Below are positions 33,000 to 43,527 of a stretch of 64,000 nucleotides of DNA, in pieces (position 1 is the stretch's first letter; each line of letters opens with the position of its first letter). The notes beneath the pieces are model-generated. The model did not search any database and was not told where the DNA came from. It saw only the letters and a list, made by a program, of their open reading frames with translations. Both the position numbers and the translations under genes were made by a program. Origin of the DNA: Hermatobates lingyangjiaoensis (lineage: Eukaryota; Arthropoda; Insecta; Hemiptera; Hermatobatidae); the NCBI GenBank assembly GCA_026182355.1, contig JAPFBL010000166.1:248001-312000 (forward strand). The letters are read 5' to 3'.

Positions 33000-34690
33000 A
33001 CTTTGATACTCATTCATGATACTATATTCCATATAAAGTATATTTTTTTTAAAAAAAAAATGGAAGCATAAACAATTTGATTTAATAACCATCTTGGACA
33101 TAAAGTTATAATTTGTGTAAAAACTTAATCTTATTATGAATGCAGAGGAGTGAGCATGTGGAATACGAGGGAGTGTCTTGTGTATATTTTAACCACTTCT
33201 TTAGATCCTTGAATAATTCATGAGAATCCCTCAATCCAATTCAAATCGCAACTCTGAAAACTGTATGAAGACACCTCATCATGTTCAGTTTTTCCTTTTT
33301 CTTTTTTTTTTTTAAAGTAAACAGATATTCATTCTGATGATAAATTTAAATTGATTTCAATAACCCTGTATTTATCTATTTTAATATTAATATAACACTA
33401 CATTTTCAATGTCTCTTAGCTATTAGTTTCAATTATAAAGATGTGATTAACTCCTTGTAGTTTTAAATCCAACTAATATTCTTAAGTGAAAAAAATAACC
33501 GCTCTTTAATCTCTGACGTTTACTTCCTTTCGTTAAGAAAACAAATTTAATGAATAGCTTAAAAAGATATTAAACAAAAGTCTAAAATAATGGTTTTAAC
33601 GAACAAACTTCTTTATTAGCATGTTTGTTGAATACTAAATTATGGTACATAATACATTTTTATAACCATTAGTATTGTTAGTACTTCAGATGGTATTAAC
33701 ATAATTTAAATTACCGCAAGATAGCATACAATAATTTTAATTTATTGCTTTCATTATAGTTATTTCTAAAACTTGTTACATTAATTTATGAATTAGTTGC
33801 AAGCAAGCAAGCTTGTTAATACATTAATTTAAACTTTTATTCAATATCTTTTTAAGGTATTCATTAATTTATTTGTTTTTAACAAAGGAAATAAATTAAG
33901 GAGTGTTAATTTTTTTCTCAAGAGTATGCTCTGCTATAAAATATGATTATCTAATCAATAACATTAATAATATGTAATTATTATTAATGTAATAAATTAG
34001 TTATATAAACAATTTATGATTGCACGTACTCGTAATTATTGGCCACCACTGCAGTTTATGCATTTGGAAGGTGTTATGTAGAGCGAACCTTAAAACTTTG
34101 GACCCTCAAAACAACTCCAAATTATCTAATAACTTATTATATTGTTTCAACATATTTAAAAAAAAATCAGCGAAAATTTCACTTATTTTGTTTATAAATA
34201 ATTTTCTACCTTTGAATAATTTTTATTCTAATCATTTTATTTTAACCGTAACGACATTTGAATAGGGTCAAAATAGTTAAATATTAGTGCATATGGAAAC
34301 AAAAAAATTTGTTAATTGATTTGATAATTTTGTTTTCTTAATCAGGGACATGGCAAGATTTGTGCATTCCTCCCTATTGTAACAACAAAAAACTGTCGGC
34401 AACGAGCCTATATCATGTAATGTAACATACTCATTTAATATTCTAATTGCAAATAAATTTGAATTCGCCTATATTTAGAACCTAGTTATATCTTATTTTA
34501 AGATCTGGGAAGATGATCTGTTCCTCTTTAAAACTTGAATTATTAATTGAATACTAACTAATGAAAATAGTTTTAAAATGCTTTTGATCACATTGAATAG
34601 TGTTTTTAGATCTTCATTTTCATTTCTAATCTAAATATTATAAAATTGTTTGTATGCTTGTTTGCTTACCATGAAATTCCAACTGGCTGA
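33000..34690. other. No gene recognised
   Basis: Very AT-rich with no supported feature. Confidence 0.5.
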
Positions 34691-34691
34691 A

Positions 34692-35113
34692 TCTATATAA
34701 ATAAAATAACGATTTTATCTGTACATTGACTAGAACTGACTCATTTCAAGTTATCTTTTCGTTTTATACATTAGTGAAAAAAATTTTGGTCACAAACAAA
34801 TTCAGCCACTGTAAGCTATAGCGAGCTGAAACTTTGAAAGTAGATTTGTGTTTATCTAACTTAAAAGTACGATTTGAATAGATTGGAAATTTAACGTAGC
34901 AGCAAAGTTACGTACTTTTAGGCTGCGTTTGACCAGCTACACAGATATACAGATATATTGCTATATACATACAGGTATTTTTACTGTAGCAAGTAGGTAT
35001 TGTTAGTTGATTTTAATTTCTAGTATTTTATACTTTTTTATATCATTTTGGAATACCACGTATCATCTTTGGATATTTGTAAAATACTCATCAAAGAAAG
35101 GCCCGTCTTCTAG
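34692..35113 (+). mobile_element. Complete small non-autonomous Helitron
   Basis: Starts TCTATATAAATAAAATAACG right after an A (34691) and ends GGCCCGTCTTCTAG right before a T (35114). This matches Helitron insertion between A and T without target duplication. Internal sequence matches the 5' noncoding part of the 8.5 and 29 kb Helitrons and the 3' end of the family. The 3' hairpin is weak here. No coding capacity. Confidence 0.8.
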
Positions 35114-35114
35114 T

Positions 35115-37200
35115 TATCTTCATAAAGTATTAGATACTAGTTTAAGTTAACCTTGGGAAAGCTTTGGGCAAATTGAATTGACTGTAAGTCACAAGTTGAA
35201 CTTCACCGTCATGATGTAATCGTTTTTTGTAACAACCTGTATATTATTCAAGTTTAGGTTTTTAACAGACTGCTAACCTATCAGTTAATTGTAATTTCTG
35301 GGTCGTAACAATTATTAAATCATTTTATTTAAAATAATATTGAAATTATGAAATAAAAAAAATCTCCTTAAAGCTGTTGTTATATTCAGCCAATACCTTC
35401 CTATAAAAAGAAAGCTATTGATAAAAGTCTGAGCTTATTAAATAAAATAAAGACATTTGAAATAAATATTCTAAAGCAAAGATTTGAGATTAGAGATTAT
35501 TAGCATAATTATATTATATGGATTTAAAAACTCTTCAAGTTAAGACATATCTTGAAGATAAGGACTGTAAAGCAGGAGCTTACAGTCAGCCATAATGTAA
35601 TTTTACTTAAAATCTGTTATCAAAAATTTTAAGTGTAATCAAAAGCGATTTATCATAAGAAGTTATAAAGCTAATGTATCGGATAAAAGCCAGTAATACA
35701 GCTTTACTTCTATACATTGAGTTGAAACACTGTATATATAAATTAATAAAAACTGTTTACCAATTTTTAATAATTTCTTTATTTTTTTATTTATTTAAAT
35801 TATTTTCATGAATATCCTTGTCTTCCTTCCCACTGTAAGTTGGTTACACTGATTAAGTGCCTCTTCAGTGAGACTTCGATTAAGTCGTCACTTGTCTGGG
35901 AAGCGACTACATCTTTCGAAATATAGTAGCGAGTTTTTGTGAACTTTGTGAATTTAGTTTAAATTAATAAAAAGATGTTGGATAAATAGCGTGAAGCGTC
36001 ATCTTTTTTTAGTTAATTAATAATATTGTGTGTACGGTCTGTGTCAACATTGAATAAGTTATTTAAGAAAACTAAAAGCTTGCTCACTCATTGCTTGTTT
36101 TAATGTATGGCAGTGAAATAATAAACGCAGGTTGTCTTAAGGTAAAGGATATTTATAGAACTCTTCTGACGACATTGTTATTGAAATGACCTGTGAAGGC
36201 TCCTATGCGCTCAGTCAAAGGTCCAGCCTTGCAAAGGACCCATCTTTTGTTGTGTTTTCATTAAATTCTAAGGAGATTTAGTTTAAAGACGAGATGTTTG
36301 AAGCGGATGTCCTCACCAAGGCTTTCTAACAAGTGGTAATGGTAATAACTAGATTGAAGCTGAAGCAATGTAAATTGACTCAAAGCTGACTGCTTTGCAT
36401 TATTCAGTTTTAATTCATCAATAATTAAATAAAAGCATTTAGTATAACTCAATGCTTCTTGCCCTCTTCACCCTTGTTTAACCCTTGATGGAAATTACAT
36501 GTGTCAAGCAACTTCTGCATAATACCCTTCTACCTCGTTTCCTCTTGTAAATGTAATAATTTCGATGCACTAAGTGTGTTTCAATTATTAAATTATAATT
36601 TCGTTACTAAAATGAATATATTATACACAATATGAATAATTTTTATTAAATTGCAAACTTTTTTACATTTATCATGTGATACAGTTGACCTGTAAACATT
36701 ATTTGAAAATGTTTCATTGAAAATTATGGCCTGAGAACATGACCCGGGAGTGTATCCCATGGGATCACCGATGGGCTGGATCCAGCGGACGGTGATGCTT
36801 AGTGCCAGGAATTCTAAATTGTGTAAACATTATCATGAACACAATCTTCAAAATCAACCATAAGTCAAATTTTTTACATTCTAACTCAAAACTTCTTTTT
36901 TGGTTCCTACAAAAAAATCTTAATTCTTTTTATTTTGTATCCACTACTATTTCTCAATAATCTCAAAAGTACAACACTGCAGATATAGTTGTTTATAAGA
37001 AAGAAATATTAGCATAACAGTAATCCACAAGATACAACACTGCTCTAATACAAAAAGCTTCAAATGTACTCTATTGAGGGCATTATTGCGTAAAATAAAA
37101 ATTTGATGCGTCGAGCAATGTGATCTGTGGCATTTGTATAAACGTTACGTAATCTTTGTATATTTTATAAACATTCACATGTAAATCACAATTATAATCA
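35115..37200. other. No gene recognised
   Basis: AT-rich. A block near 35820-35960 (GTCTGGGAAGCGACTACATC...GAGTTTTTGTG) loosely resembles 42380-42530 and may be a dispersed repeat. Bases 36725-36815 are GC-richer with only a 24-codon open frame. Confidence 0.4.
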
Positions 37201-37214
37201 GAAAAGTGTTAAAA

Positions 37215-37312
37215 ATTGACTTAGAAAGCCAAAAAAATATGTAAATCCGTCAAAATCTGAGATTTTTTTTTTCATGATTACTATACTTTATTTACAGTAA
37301 GGTCTGAACACA
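37215..37312 (-). repeat. Dispersed repeat, short copy
   Basis: Minus strand TTACTGTAAATAAAGTATAGTAATCATGAAAAAA then ATTTTGACGGATTTACAT matches the start of the 25.8 kb repeat without the (GT)n part. Confidence 0.55.
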
Positions 37313-37314
37313 AT

Positions 37315-38570
37315 CTCTCAGGTTTCCAATGTAGGTCGAAGTAGCTATCAAGTAACTAAAATGGTCAGTCTATCGATGGGTGTGTAAAGCGTGTAAATGT
37401 GATGCCTAAAATAATGCCTATTATAAACAGAATTTGAAGTCAAGAAATGGTAATAGAGTTGCCCTAGAGTGTAGAATTTAGTCAAATTCTAAATATATTT
37501 GTTTAACAAATTTATTAATTATTTTAAGTTATTTTTTGAAAAAGGCAAAAATTTTCCCTATTTGACATTATAAAATAAATTATTTTGATAGAATGAACAC
37601 TCTTATGATAAATCTTGGTAGAGTTTTAATAAAAGAAGGGTGTGGTCTGAGATAAGAGGAAGGGTTTGTAAATAAGATATAAGGGGTGGTTAGTTCATAA
37701 ATAGCTGGTGAAGAAGTCGGCTTTGTGCTGTTCCTATCAAGCATATCCCATTCAATTTAATGCCAACAGCCTGCCCAGTCGCCTTGCTAAGTGCTAATAC
37801 AAGCTTTGTTCTCACATCTACACCAACACTTAAATATTCATAACTATTAGGGCTATTTTTCTCTCTCTCTCTTTTTATAAAAAGGTACATCTTTATCTTC
37901 AATTAGCATTTTAAACTCAATACAAATATTTAAAAGATGTTGGTTTAATAAAAAAATCAGAAGTGTTGAAGAATATCTTGTTTTTATTCACTGTTAAAAC
38001 TACTTGGGATGGAAACACTGAAGCGAAACACTGACTGCTTTGCAAAGAATACTTAATGACAAAGCAAGCAACTCGACAGACACGTATATAGAGTAGTGGC
38101 ACGGGATGTGCACCTAAGAGGTGACTAACAGGCCTGCTAAAGTAACTCAATTCCTCTGACAAAACATAGTACTGTTTCACATAATTACCCTCTCTTAATG
38201 AATTAGACTTTTGTTTTAGATTCTTACAAAGTTTTCGACAAAGAGTTGTTCATCAACAGAGATCTTGCATACATAACCAATAAAATGAAAACATCAAAAT
38301 AAAAGGGATGAAAACTAAACTAATTATATTCCTTAAATTGCTATGTTAAAAATCTGATAATGACAAACTCTAAAATAAAAAACAGATTTGTTAAAAAAGT
38401 GTATTTTACTAATAATTTATAAGACATTATATATATACTAAAGAGGGTTGACAGCTAGGAGATAGTTGTTTTACTCTTTCTTACTTTACTCCTTTGCTTC
38501 CTCAAACATCCCTTTCTGGACACCTCTTCTCTCCTACTCTTCTAAACCCCTCACCAGATGTTTTCTACAT
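37315..38570. other. No gene recognised
   Basis: AT-rich sequence. Short open frames lack recognisable domains. Confidence 0.5.
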
Positions 38571-38574
38571 CTAG

Positions 38575-38666
38575 TGTTTCAGTTGAATTTTTGACTCTGA
38601 CGAAGACCGCTTGTTACGGTTAAAGGATTTTAGTCTTGTTTTCCCATTTTATGTTGTGGTTTGATC

Positions 38667-38693
<27 letters not shown>
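38575..38693 (+). repeat. Hammerhead repeat family C, solo copy, with (TA)n
   Basis: GACTCTGACGAAGACCGCTTG and stem II are kept, but the GAAA box reads TAAA, so the core is broken. Ends in TTGTGGTTTGATCA and (TA)n at 38667-38693. Confidence 0.7.
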
Positions 38694-38697
<4 letters not shown>

Positions 38698-38740
38698 TAA
38701 AATAAGCAGTGACACATAAACAGAAACACAACAAAGACTC

Positions 38741-38790
38741 ACTTTTCAATATTTCGACCGTAATGGCGGTCGTCCTCAGGAGAAGAAGTG
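38741..38790 (-). ncRNA. Hammerhead ribozyme, family B
   Basis: Minus strand CTGAGGA (38773-38779), extra C, stem II GACCG/CGGTC with loop CCATTA, GAAA, TATT. Stem I TC/GA then CACTT/AAGTG. Confidence 0.75.
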
Positions 38791-39059
38791 AATTCACGGA
38801 GCGACGACAGTCAACTGAAGAACTCACAGGGTGAGGGCTAAAGCAGTGCTGCCGCAAAGGAGACAAATAAAAAAGGAACTAGGAAGTCGAGAGTAAAAAT
38901 AAAAAAAAAAAAAAATGTTTTTGAAAGGTAGAAAAAGGTTAAGAAAAGAAAAAATAAAGAAAATATATAGAACAATTAAAAATAAAAAAAAATATTAAAA
39001 AAAAAAATAATAAATAAAAAAAAAAATAAATAATAAATAAAAAACTAACGATTTAAATT

Positions 39060-39189
39060 CAAGCCAGGTTTCGAGCGTGCCCCCAGGAGCCAAATGTGGG
39101 CTTCCTCAGAAGCTTTTAAAGTAACTTGTCTGTTATCACTGGGGACTTGTTTAAGAACTTGGACTGTGAAACAATCATTGAAACTGAGA
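39060..39189 (-). pseudogene. PLE GIY-YIG ORF C-terminus (left arm)
   Basis: Minus-strand mirror of 39203-39347: encodes SFNDCFTVQVLKQVPSDNRQ through GARSKPGLNLNR and stop. Only the 3' end of the gene is present. Confidence 0.8.
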
Positions 39190-39202
39190 AAGTTTCAATC
39201 AG

Positions 39203-39347
39203 TCTCAGTTTCAATGATTGTTTCACAGTCCAAGTTCTTAAACAAGTCCCCAGTGATAACAGACAAGTTACTTTAAAAGCTTCTGAGGAAGCCCACATTT
39301 GGCTCCTGGGGGCACGCTCGAAACCTGGCTTGAATTTAAATCGTTAG
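39203..39347 (+). pseudogene. PLE GIY-YIG ORF C-terminus (right arm)
   Basis: Encodes SFNDCFTVQVLKQVPSDNRQ, then EEAHIWLLGARSKPGLNLNR and stop at 39345-39347. It is identical in protein to the end of the ORF at 59.5 kb, including the catalytic-type Glu and the C-terminal GLN. Confidence 0.85.
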
Positions 39348-39600
39348 TTTTTTATTTATTATTTTATTTTTTTTTTTATTTATTATTTTTTTTTTTAATA
39401 TTTTTTTTTATTTTTAATTGTTCTATATATTTTCTTTATTTTTTCTTTTCTTAACCTTTTTCTACCTTTCAAAAACATTTTTTTTTTTTTTTATTTTTGC
39501 TCTCGACTTCCTAGTTCCTTTTTTATTTGTCTCCTTTGCGGCAGCACTGCTTTAGCCCTCACCCTGTGAGTTCTTCAGTTGACTGTCGTCGCTCCGTGAA

Positions 39601-39655
39601 TTCACTTCTTCTCCTGAGGACGACCGCCATTACGGTCGAAATATTGAAAAGTGAG
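39601..39655 (+). ncRNA. Hammerhead ribozyme, family B
   Basis: CTGAGGA 39614-39620, extra C, stem II 39622-39626/39633-39637, GAAA 39638-39641, predicted cleavage after T39645. Stem III ATAT is self-complementary. Confidence 0.8.
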
Positions 39656-39734
39656 TCTTTGTTGTGTTTCTGTTTATGTGTCACTGCTTATTTTAATTGT
39701 TATTTGTCCTGCCGGACCGTTTTTCGTTTATCAT

Positions 39735-39736
<2 letters not shown>

Positions 39737-39774
<38 letters not shown>
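39737..39774. repeat. (TA)n microsatellite
   Basis: TA tract separating two different PLE inverted pairs. Confidence 0.95.
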
Positions 39775-39781
<7 letters not shown>

Positions 39782-39939
39782 GTAGACGGCAGCTTCCGCA
39801 TTTACGACTTTTTTGCTCGTTTTCTCTAGTTTTCTTACTAGTTTTTTCTGGTAGGGAGTGATTTCATGGAGGAGTTGTCCCAGAGACATCAAAGAAATAA
39901 TCTTTTAGCTTAATCAATAATATTATATTTTTTTACACT

Positions 39940-39985
39940 TACAAGCTTTCGATTTTTTTCATAAATCATCTTCAGGTATATATCA
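39940..39985 (-). ncRNA. Hammerhead ribozyme, family G2
   Basis: Minus-strand mirror of the copy at 41015-41062. Confidence 0.75.
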
Positions 39986-40124
39986 TTATTAAACAGATTA
40001 AATTCACAGAATAAAATTTTTCTAAATGTTAAACAGACATTAAAAGGAATAAAAATTTTGATGTTAATAGAACTAAATGAACTTTGTGAAAAAACAAAAC
40101 AAGTCCACTGTGACAAGTGTAAGG

Positions 40125-40560
40125 TTACAACTTGTCATTCACATTTCCTGGGGGTCCTGTCAATGTAGGCTTATTAAGTTTATAAGAACTATCGAAGTTC
40201 TTACAACTTGGTATTATGCCTATACAATTGGCCTGAATGTTCATAGAAGGTTGGACGTCCTTGATGTATAAGGCCTCGAGGATATGAACGCGGCTGGTAT
40301 TATTTTCTATTCTTAAACTTGTTGTTCCTTTTTCTAACATTTCCCTCGTTAATGTTGTGTTATGTGCTTGTCTCGTATGGTTTTTCGGAGTACCTGCTGT
40401 AAGGTGGAAGGTAAGACGTCTTGATAGTCTGGTTGTGGTCATCCCGATGTACTTTGTAGGACAGGCTTCACAGTTCCCGGTATTACATGTATATTGGTAC
40501 ACCAAGTGACTTTTTTGCAGCACTGAGACATCTCTTTGGGGGCGGTTTTTAAGGGATGAC
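40125..40560 (-). pseudogene. PLE GIY-YIG endonuclease domain (left copy)
   Basis: The open frame on the minus strand (read from 40577) carries LKNRPQRDVSVLQKSH, VYQYTC (residues 26-31), KYIGMTTTRLSRR (42-54), KNH, and HILEALYIKDVQPSMN with Glu101. This is the GIY-YIG nuclease fold of PLEs, with a Cys pair (C31, C36, C39) in the insert. The first ~8 residues are read-through from the opposite arm. RT and N-terminus are missing. In a full PLE this domain nicks DNA for target-primed reverse transcription. Confidence 0.85.
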
Positions 40561-40873
40561 CACAACCAGACTATCAAGACGTCTTACCTTCCACCTTACA
40601 GCAGGTACTCCGAAAAACCATACGAGACAAGCACATAACACAACATTAACGAGGGAAATGTTAGAAAAAGGAACAACAAGTTTAAGAATAGAAAATAATA
40701 CCAGCCGCGTTCATATCCTCGAGGCCTTATACATCAAGGACGTCCAACCTTCTATGAACATTCAGGCCAATTGTATAGGCATAATACCAAGTTGTAAGAA
40801 CTTCGATAGTTCTTATAAACTTAATAAGCCTACATTGACAGGACCCCCAGGAAATGTGAATGACAAGTTGTAA
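40553..40873 (+). pseudogene. PLE GIY-YIG endonuclease domain (right, shorter copy)
   Basis: Begins inside the nuclease at MTTTRLSRRLTFHLTAG and is identical to the left copy to the stop at 40871-40873. The YIG strand is lost, so it cannot be an active nuclease. Confidence 0.85.
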
Positions 40874-41014
40874 CCTTACACTTGTCACAGTGGACTTGTT
40901 TTGTTTTTTCACAAAGTTCATTTAGTTCTATTAACATCAAAATTTTTATTCCTTTTAATGTCTGTTTAACATTTAGAAAAATTTTATTCTGTGAATTTAA
41001 TCTGTTTAATAATG

Positions 41015-41062
41015 ATATATACCTGAAGATGATTTATGAAAAAAATCGAAAGCTTGTAAGTG
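41015..41062 (+). ncRNA. Hammerhead ribozyme, family G2
   Basis: CTGAAGA 41023-41029, extra T, stem II GATTT/AAATC, GAAA 41048-41051, GCTT with predicted cleavage after T41055. Stem I TAC/GTA. Stem III AGCT self-complementary. It lies 3' of the endonuclease stop. Confidence 0.8.
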
Positions 41063-41099
41063 TAAAAAAATATAATATTATTGATTAAGCTAAAAGATT

Positions 41100-41276
41100 A
41101 TTTCTTTGATGTCTCTGGGACAACTCCTCCATGAAATCACTCCCTACCAGAAAAAACTAGTAAGAAAACTAGAGAAAACGAGCAAAAAAGTCGTAAATGC
41201 GGAAGCTGCCGTCTACTTTAATAAAATATGTTTACAAGAAAATCTGCTGCCAATATACACTAATATATATATATAT
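41100..41276 (+). pseudogene. PLE ORF N-terminal segment after the hammerhead
   Basis: Encodes MMSLGQLLHEITPYQKKLVR, KLEKTSKKVVNAEAAVYFNK and ICLQENLLPIYTN, then dissolves into TA repeats. Because it follows the 3' ribozyme, it is best read as the beginning of the next unit's ORF carried within the terminal repeat. Related starts occur at 7.3, 14.9 and 15.3 kb. Confidence 0.7.
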
Positions 41277-41384
41277 ATTGGTATACTTTGGGAGCAGTAT
41301 ATATTATACTTTTTTAAAAGTATATTTTATTATTAGTTATGTTTGATAGAAGTGATGTAATTGTCATTGTAAATAAGTATTTAT

Positions 41385-41595
41385 TAGAATTGTTAAAAAA
41401 ACCTTGTATATAGAATCCTTGAGAATGGTCTACGTAGACAGAAACGTCGGACATGTAATATGAAAAATACAATTAAAGATAAAAAAATCGGTGAGTTAAT
41501 TTATATGATACCACAGAGATGGAAAGGTAGCATTCGAAACCTTGAAAAGGTATGTAGGAAACATACTAAACTTAATGTTGGCAAGATCTTTAATG

Positions 41596-41598
<3 letters not shown>
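41385..41598 (+). pseudogene. Second PLE ORF N-terminal segment with decayed hammerhead
   Basis: CTTGAGAATGGTCTACGTAG and ACAGAAACGTCGGAC (41418-41452) keep a perfect GTCTA/TAGAC stem II and the GAAACGTC cleavage box, but CTGANGA is changed. Then GELIYMIPQRWKGSIRNLEK and VCRKHTKLNVGKIFNEV follow, cut by (TA)n at 41599. Confidence 0.65.

Positions 41599-41654
<56 letters not shown>
41599..41654. repeat. (TA)n microsatellite
   Basis: Among the longest pure TA tracts in the window (about 56 bp). Confidence 0.95.
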
Positions 41655-41655
<1 letters not shown>

Positions 41656-41968
41656 TTATTCGATGAAAATGAGATCCGAAATGGACAAATACAGTTGAAT
41701 GTACATACAAAACATTGAACTGTAACACGAAACACGTAACACTGTTTTACGTGTTCATTGAAACTAGAACGTTGTTTTTGAAATTCACAGATTATTTTTC
41801 TTTGTAAAATAATTTGTAATGTAATAGTTAGTTTTTTCTGTTTCAAAATTTATACTTCTGTCTATGATAAAGGTTTTAAATAAAAACCGAAACGTTGGCA
41901 TTGAGAGTTTAATTTGAACCTGAAGAACTGGCCAAGTCTCGATAAACTTTAGTTTTGTATGTATATAT
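41655..41968 (+). repeat. PLE 3'-end repeat, family A (plus), with a minus family E fragment
   Basis: 41655-41720 resembles the outer end of family E on the minus strand (GATGAAAATGAGATCCGAAATGGAC). From about 41735 it matches the 1.85-2.18 kb arm through AAACCGAAACGTTGGCATTGAG and CTGAAGAACTGGCCAAGTC. Confidence 0.65.
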
Positions 41969-42034
41969 AAAGATTTCACATAAACACCTGAAATAACAAT
42001 CAATGATCAAACCACAATAAGAAAATGGGAAAAC

Positions 42035-42083
42035 AAGACTAAGATCTTTCAACCGTAACAAGCGGTCTTCGTCAGAGTCAAAA
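42035..42083 (-). ncRNA. Hammerhead ribozyme, family C
   Basis: Minus strand CTGACGA (42069-42075), extra A, stem II GACCG/CGGTT, GAAA, GATCTT. Stem I GACT/AGTC. Stem III from the palindrome AGATCT. Confidence 0.75.
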
Positions 42084-42104
42084 ACCCAACTGACTCAGTT
42101 GGGG

Positions 42105-42153
42105 TTTTGACTCTGACGAAGACCGCTTGTTACGGTTGAAAGATCTCAGTCTT
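42105..42153 (+). ncRNA. Hammerhead ribozyme, family C
   Basis: CTGACGA 42113-42119, extra A 42120, stem II 42121-42125/42133-42137, GAAA 42138-42141, then GATCTC. One stem I/III junction base differs from the minus copy. Confidence 0.75.
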
Positions 42154-42189
42154 GTTTTCCCATTTTCTTATTGTGGTTTGATCATTGAT

Positions 42190-43525
42190 ATATATATCAA
42201 AATATTTAAGGTTAGTCATAGTATCTGTTTTTCATTTCTGTTTCTCAAAGTTTTCAAAGTATATATATATAAATATATTGATATGATTAGTGGGTTAGCT
42301 TGGTAGAAACCAAATTCACACAAGTTCAACACGTATGAGATTATTATTTTATATATTTATGTTATTTATTCTTGTCTCCCCTGCCTTCATAGTTTACTTA
42401 GACTAATTGGCTAACTCCTCATTCAGTCTTCACTTCAGTCATTCCTTGTCTTCGAAGCGACTCACATATTTCTTCGTGATGATAAGGCAGTCAAAATGTA
42501 TTAATGAGTTTTTGTGGTTTTTGTATGTGTGTTTGTTCTATGATTTCAGTTGATATACATATAATGCCTCATATATAATATTATCATTATTCTTTACAGC
42601 TGTGATTTCAATCCAAGCCCTGTATAATACTGTTACTTTGTATAGCAACTTCAGAATTTCACGTAAAATCAAATAAATAATTAATTACAAAGTGTTTTGA
42701 AACTAAATGAAATAAAAATTTAAATTAATGTTGATATATGATAATAATAATTAAACAGGACAAGCATGAAACTCTTTAGTTTAGCTATAGTAAACAAAAT
42801 GGCTTCATAATTCTTATAGAGAATGGCAGCATATTATGAATGGAGTAATTCAGACAATATAAGCGACTAAGTGAGTAATGTCTCAGTGGTTTTAAGTAAC
42901 GTCCCACTCGCTGTAGTTTGGTGGGAAGGCTAAAGTAGAGGACCATGACTTTTTATTTCATTCATAAAATCTAAAAAAACCTGCATAGTTTTCAATTGCA
43001 CGGTTTCTCACTTTGGTGTACCTGTACAGTTGATAATTCAACTCTGAGTAGACAATGTGGCCTGAATAGTCAGTATTTCACTGATTCCCTAAAATCATAT
43101 CTCTGCTTACAATTCTCATGTTTTTCATCCTATCTTTGTTTGTTAAAATGTCAGGCTATTCCTCTTCAAAGTTTATGTTTTACTGTAAGCCTTTCTCACA
43201 AATAAATGATGTTTTTTATGATTCCAAACTATTGGCATTCAATACCCTACCAAATTTTGCAGAACCTAACATTAGTTGTTTTAATCGAGTGGTTGTTGGG
43301 TGTATACATCATTATTAAATGGAATAGAGAACACAGGACTGTACAATAATAAATAATAAATGATCAGAAAAAGAGACAAAGCTAACAGAAATATTAACTT
43401 AGTCCCATGAATATGAAACTAAATGAATTAATTATTATGAAGTCATTATTAATGGAATTTAAAAAAAAATACTATTTCATTATTAATTACAAAAATTTAT
43501 ATTTTCAATTTTGCAATTAAACATT
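42190..43525. other. No gene recognised
   Basis: AT-rich. Bases 42375-42530 may be a relative of 35820-35960. Confidence 0.45.
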
Positions 43526-43527
43526 TA

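Larger units (their letters stand above)
38695..39698. repeat. PLE inverted pair, ~495-bp arms, 13-bp centre
   Basis: Arms 38695-39189 and 39203-39698 are near-perfect reverse complements. Each has, from centre outward: the last ~46 codons of the GIY-YIG ORF, a stop, an A/T-rich 3' region, a GGGTGAGGGCTAAAGCAG segment, and a family B hammerhead. The right copy continues to CCGGACCGTTTTTCGTTTATC and (TA)n at 39737. Confidence 0.9.
39775..41223. repeat. PLE inverted pair, perfect 671-bp arms, 107-bp centre
   Basis: Bases 39775-40445 and 40553-41223 pair with no mismatch I could find (coordinate sum 80998). Each arm holds, outward from the centre, a GIY-YIG domain, 3'UTR, a hammerhead and the start of a PLE ORF. 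The minus copy includes the 107-base centre and is the longer one. Confidence 0.95.
42000..42188. repeat. 189-bp near-perfect palindrome, hammerhead family C
   Basis: Arms 42000-42093 and 42095-42188 are reverse complements with very few differences around a single central base. Each arm carries a complete hammerhead. Flanks: the TTTCACATAAACACCTG segment on the left and a short TATA stretch on the right. Confidence 0.9.

Noticed and set aside
39094..39298. Two overlapping 60-codon ORFs starting MWASSEAFKV on both strands
   Set aside because: They are antisense readings across the palindrome. The real frame is the endonuclease C-terminus on the outward strands.
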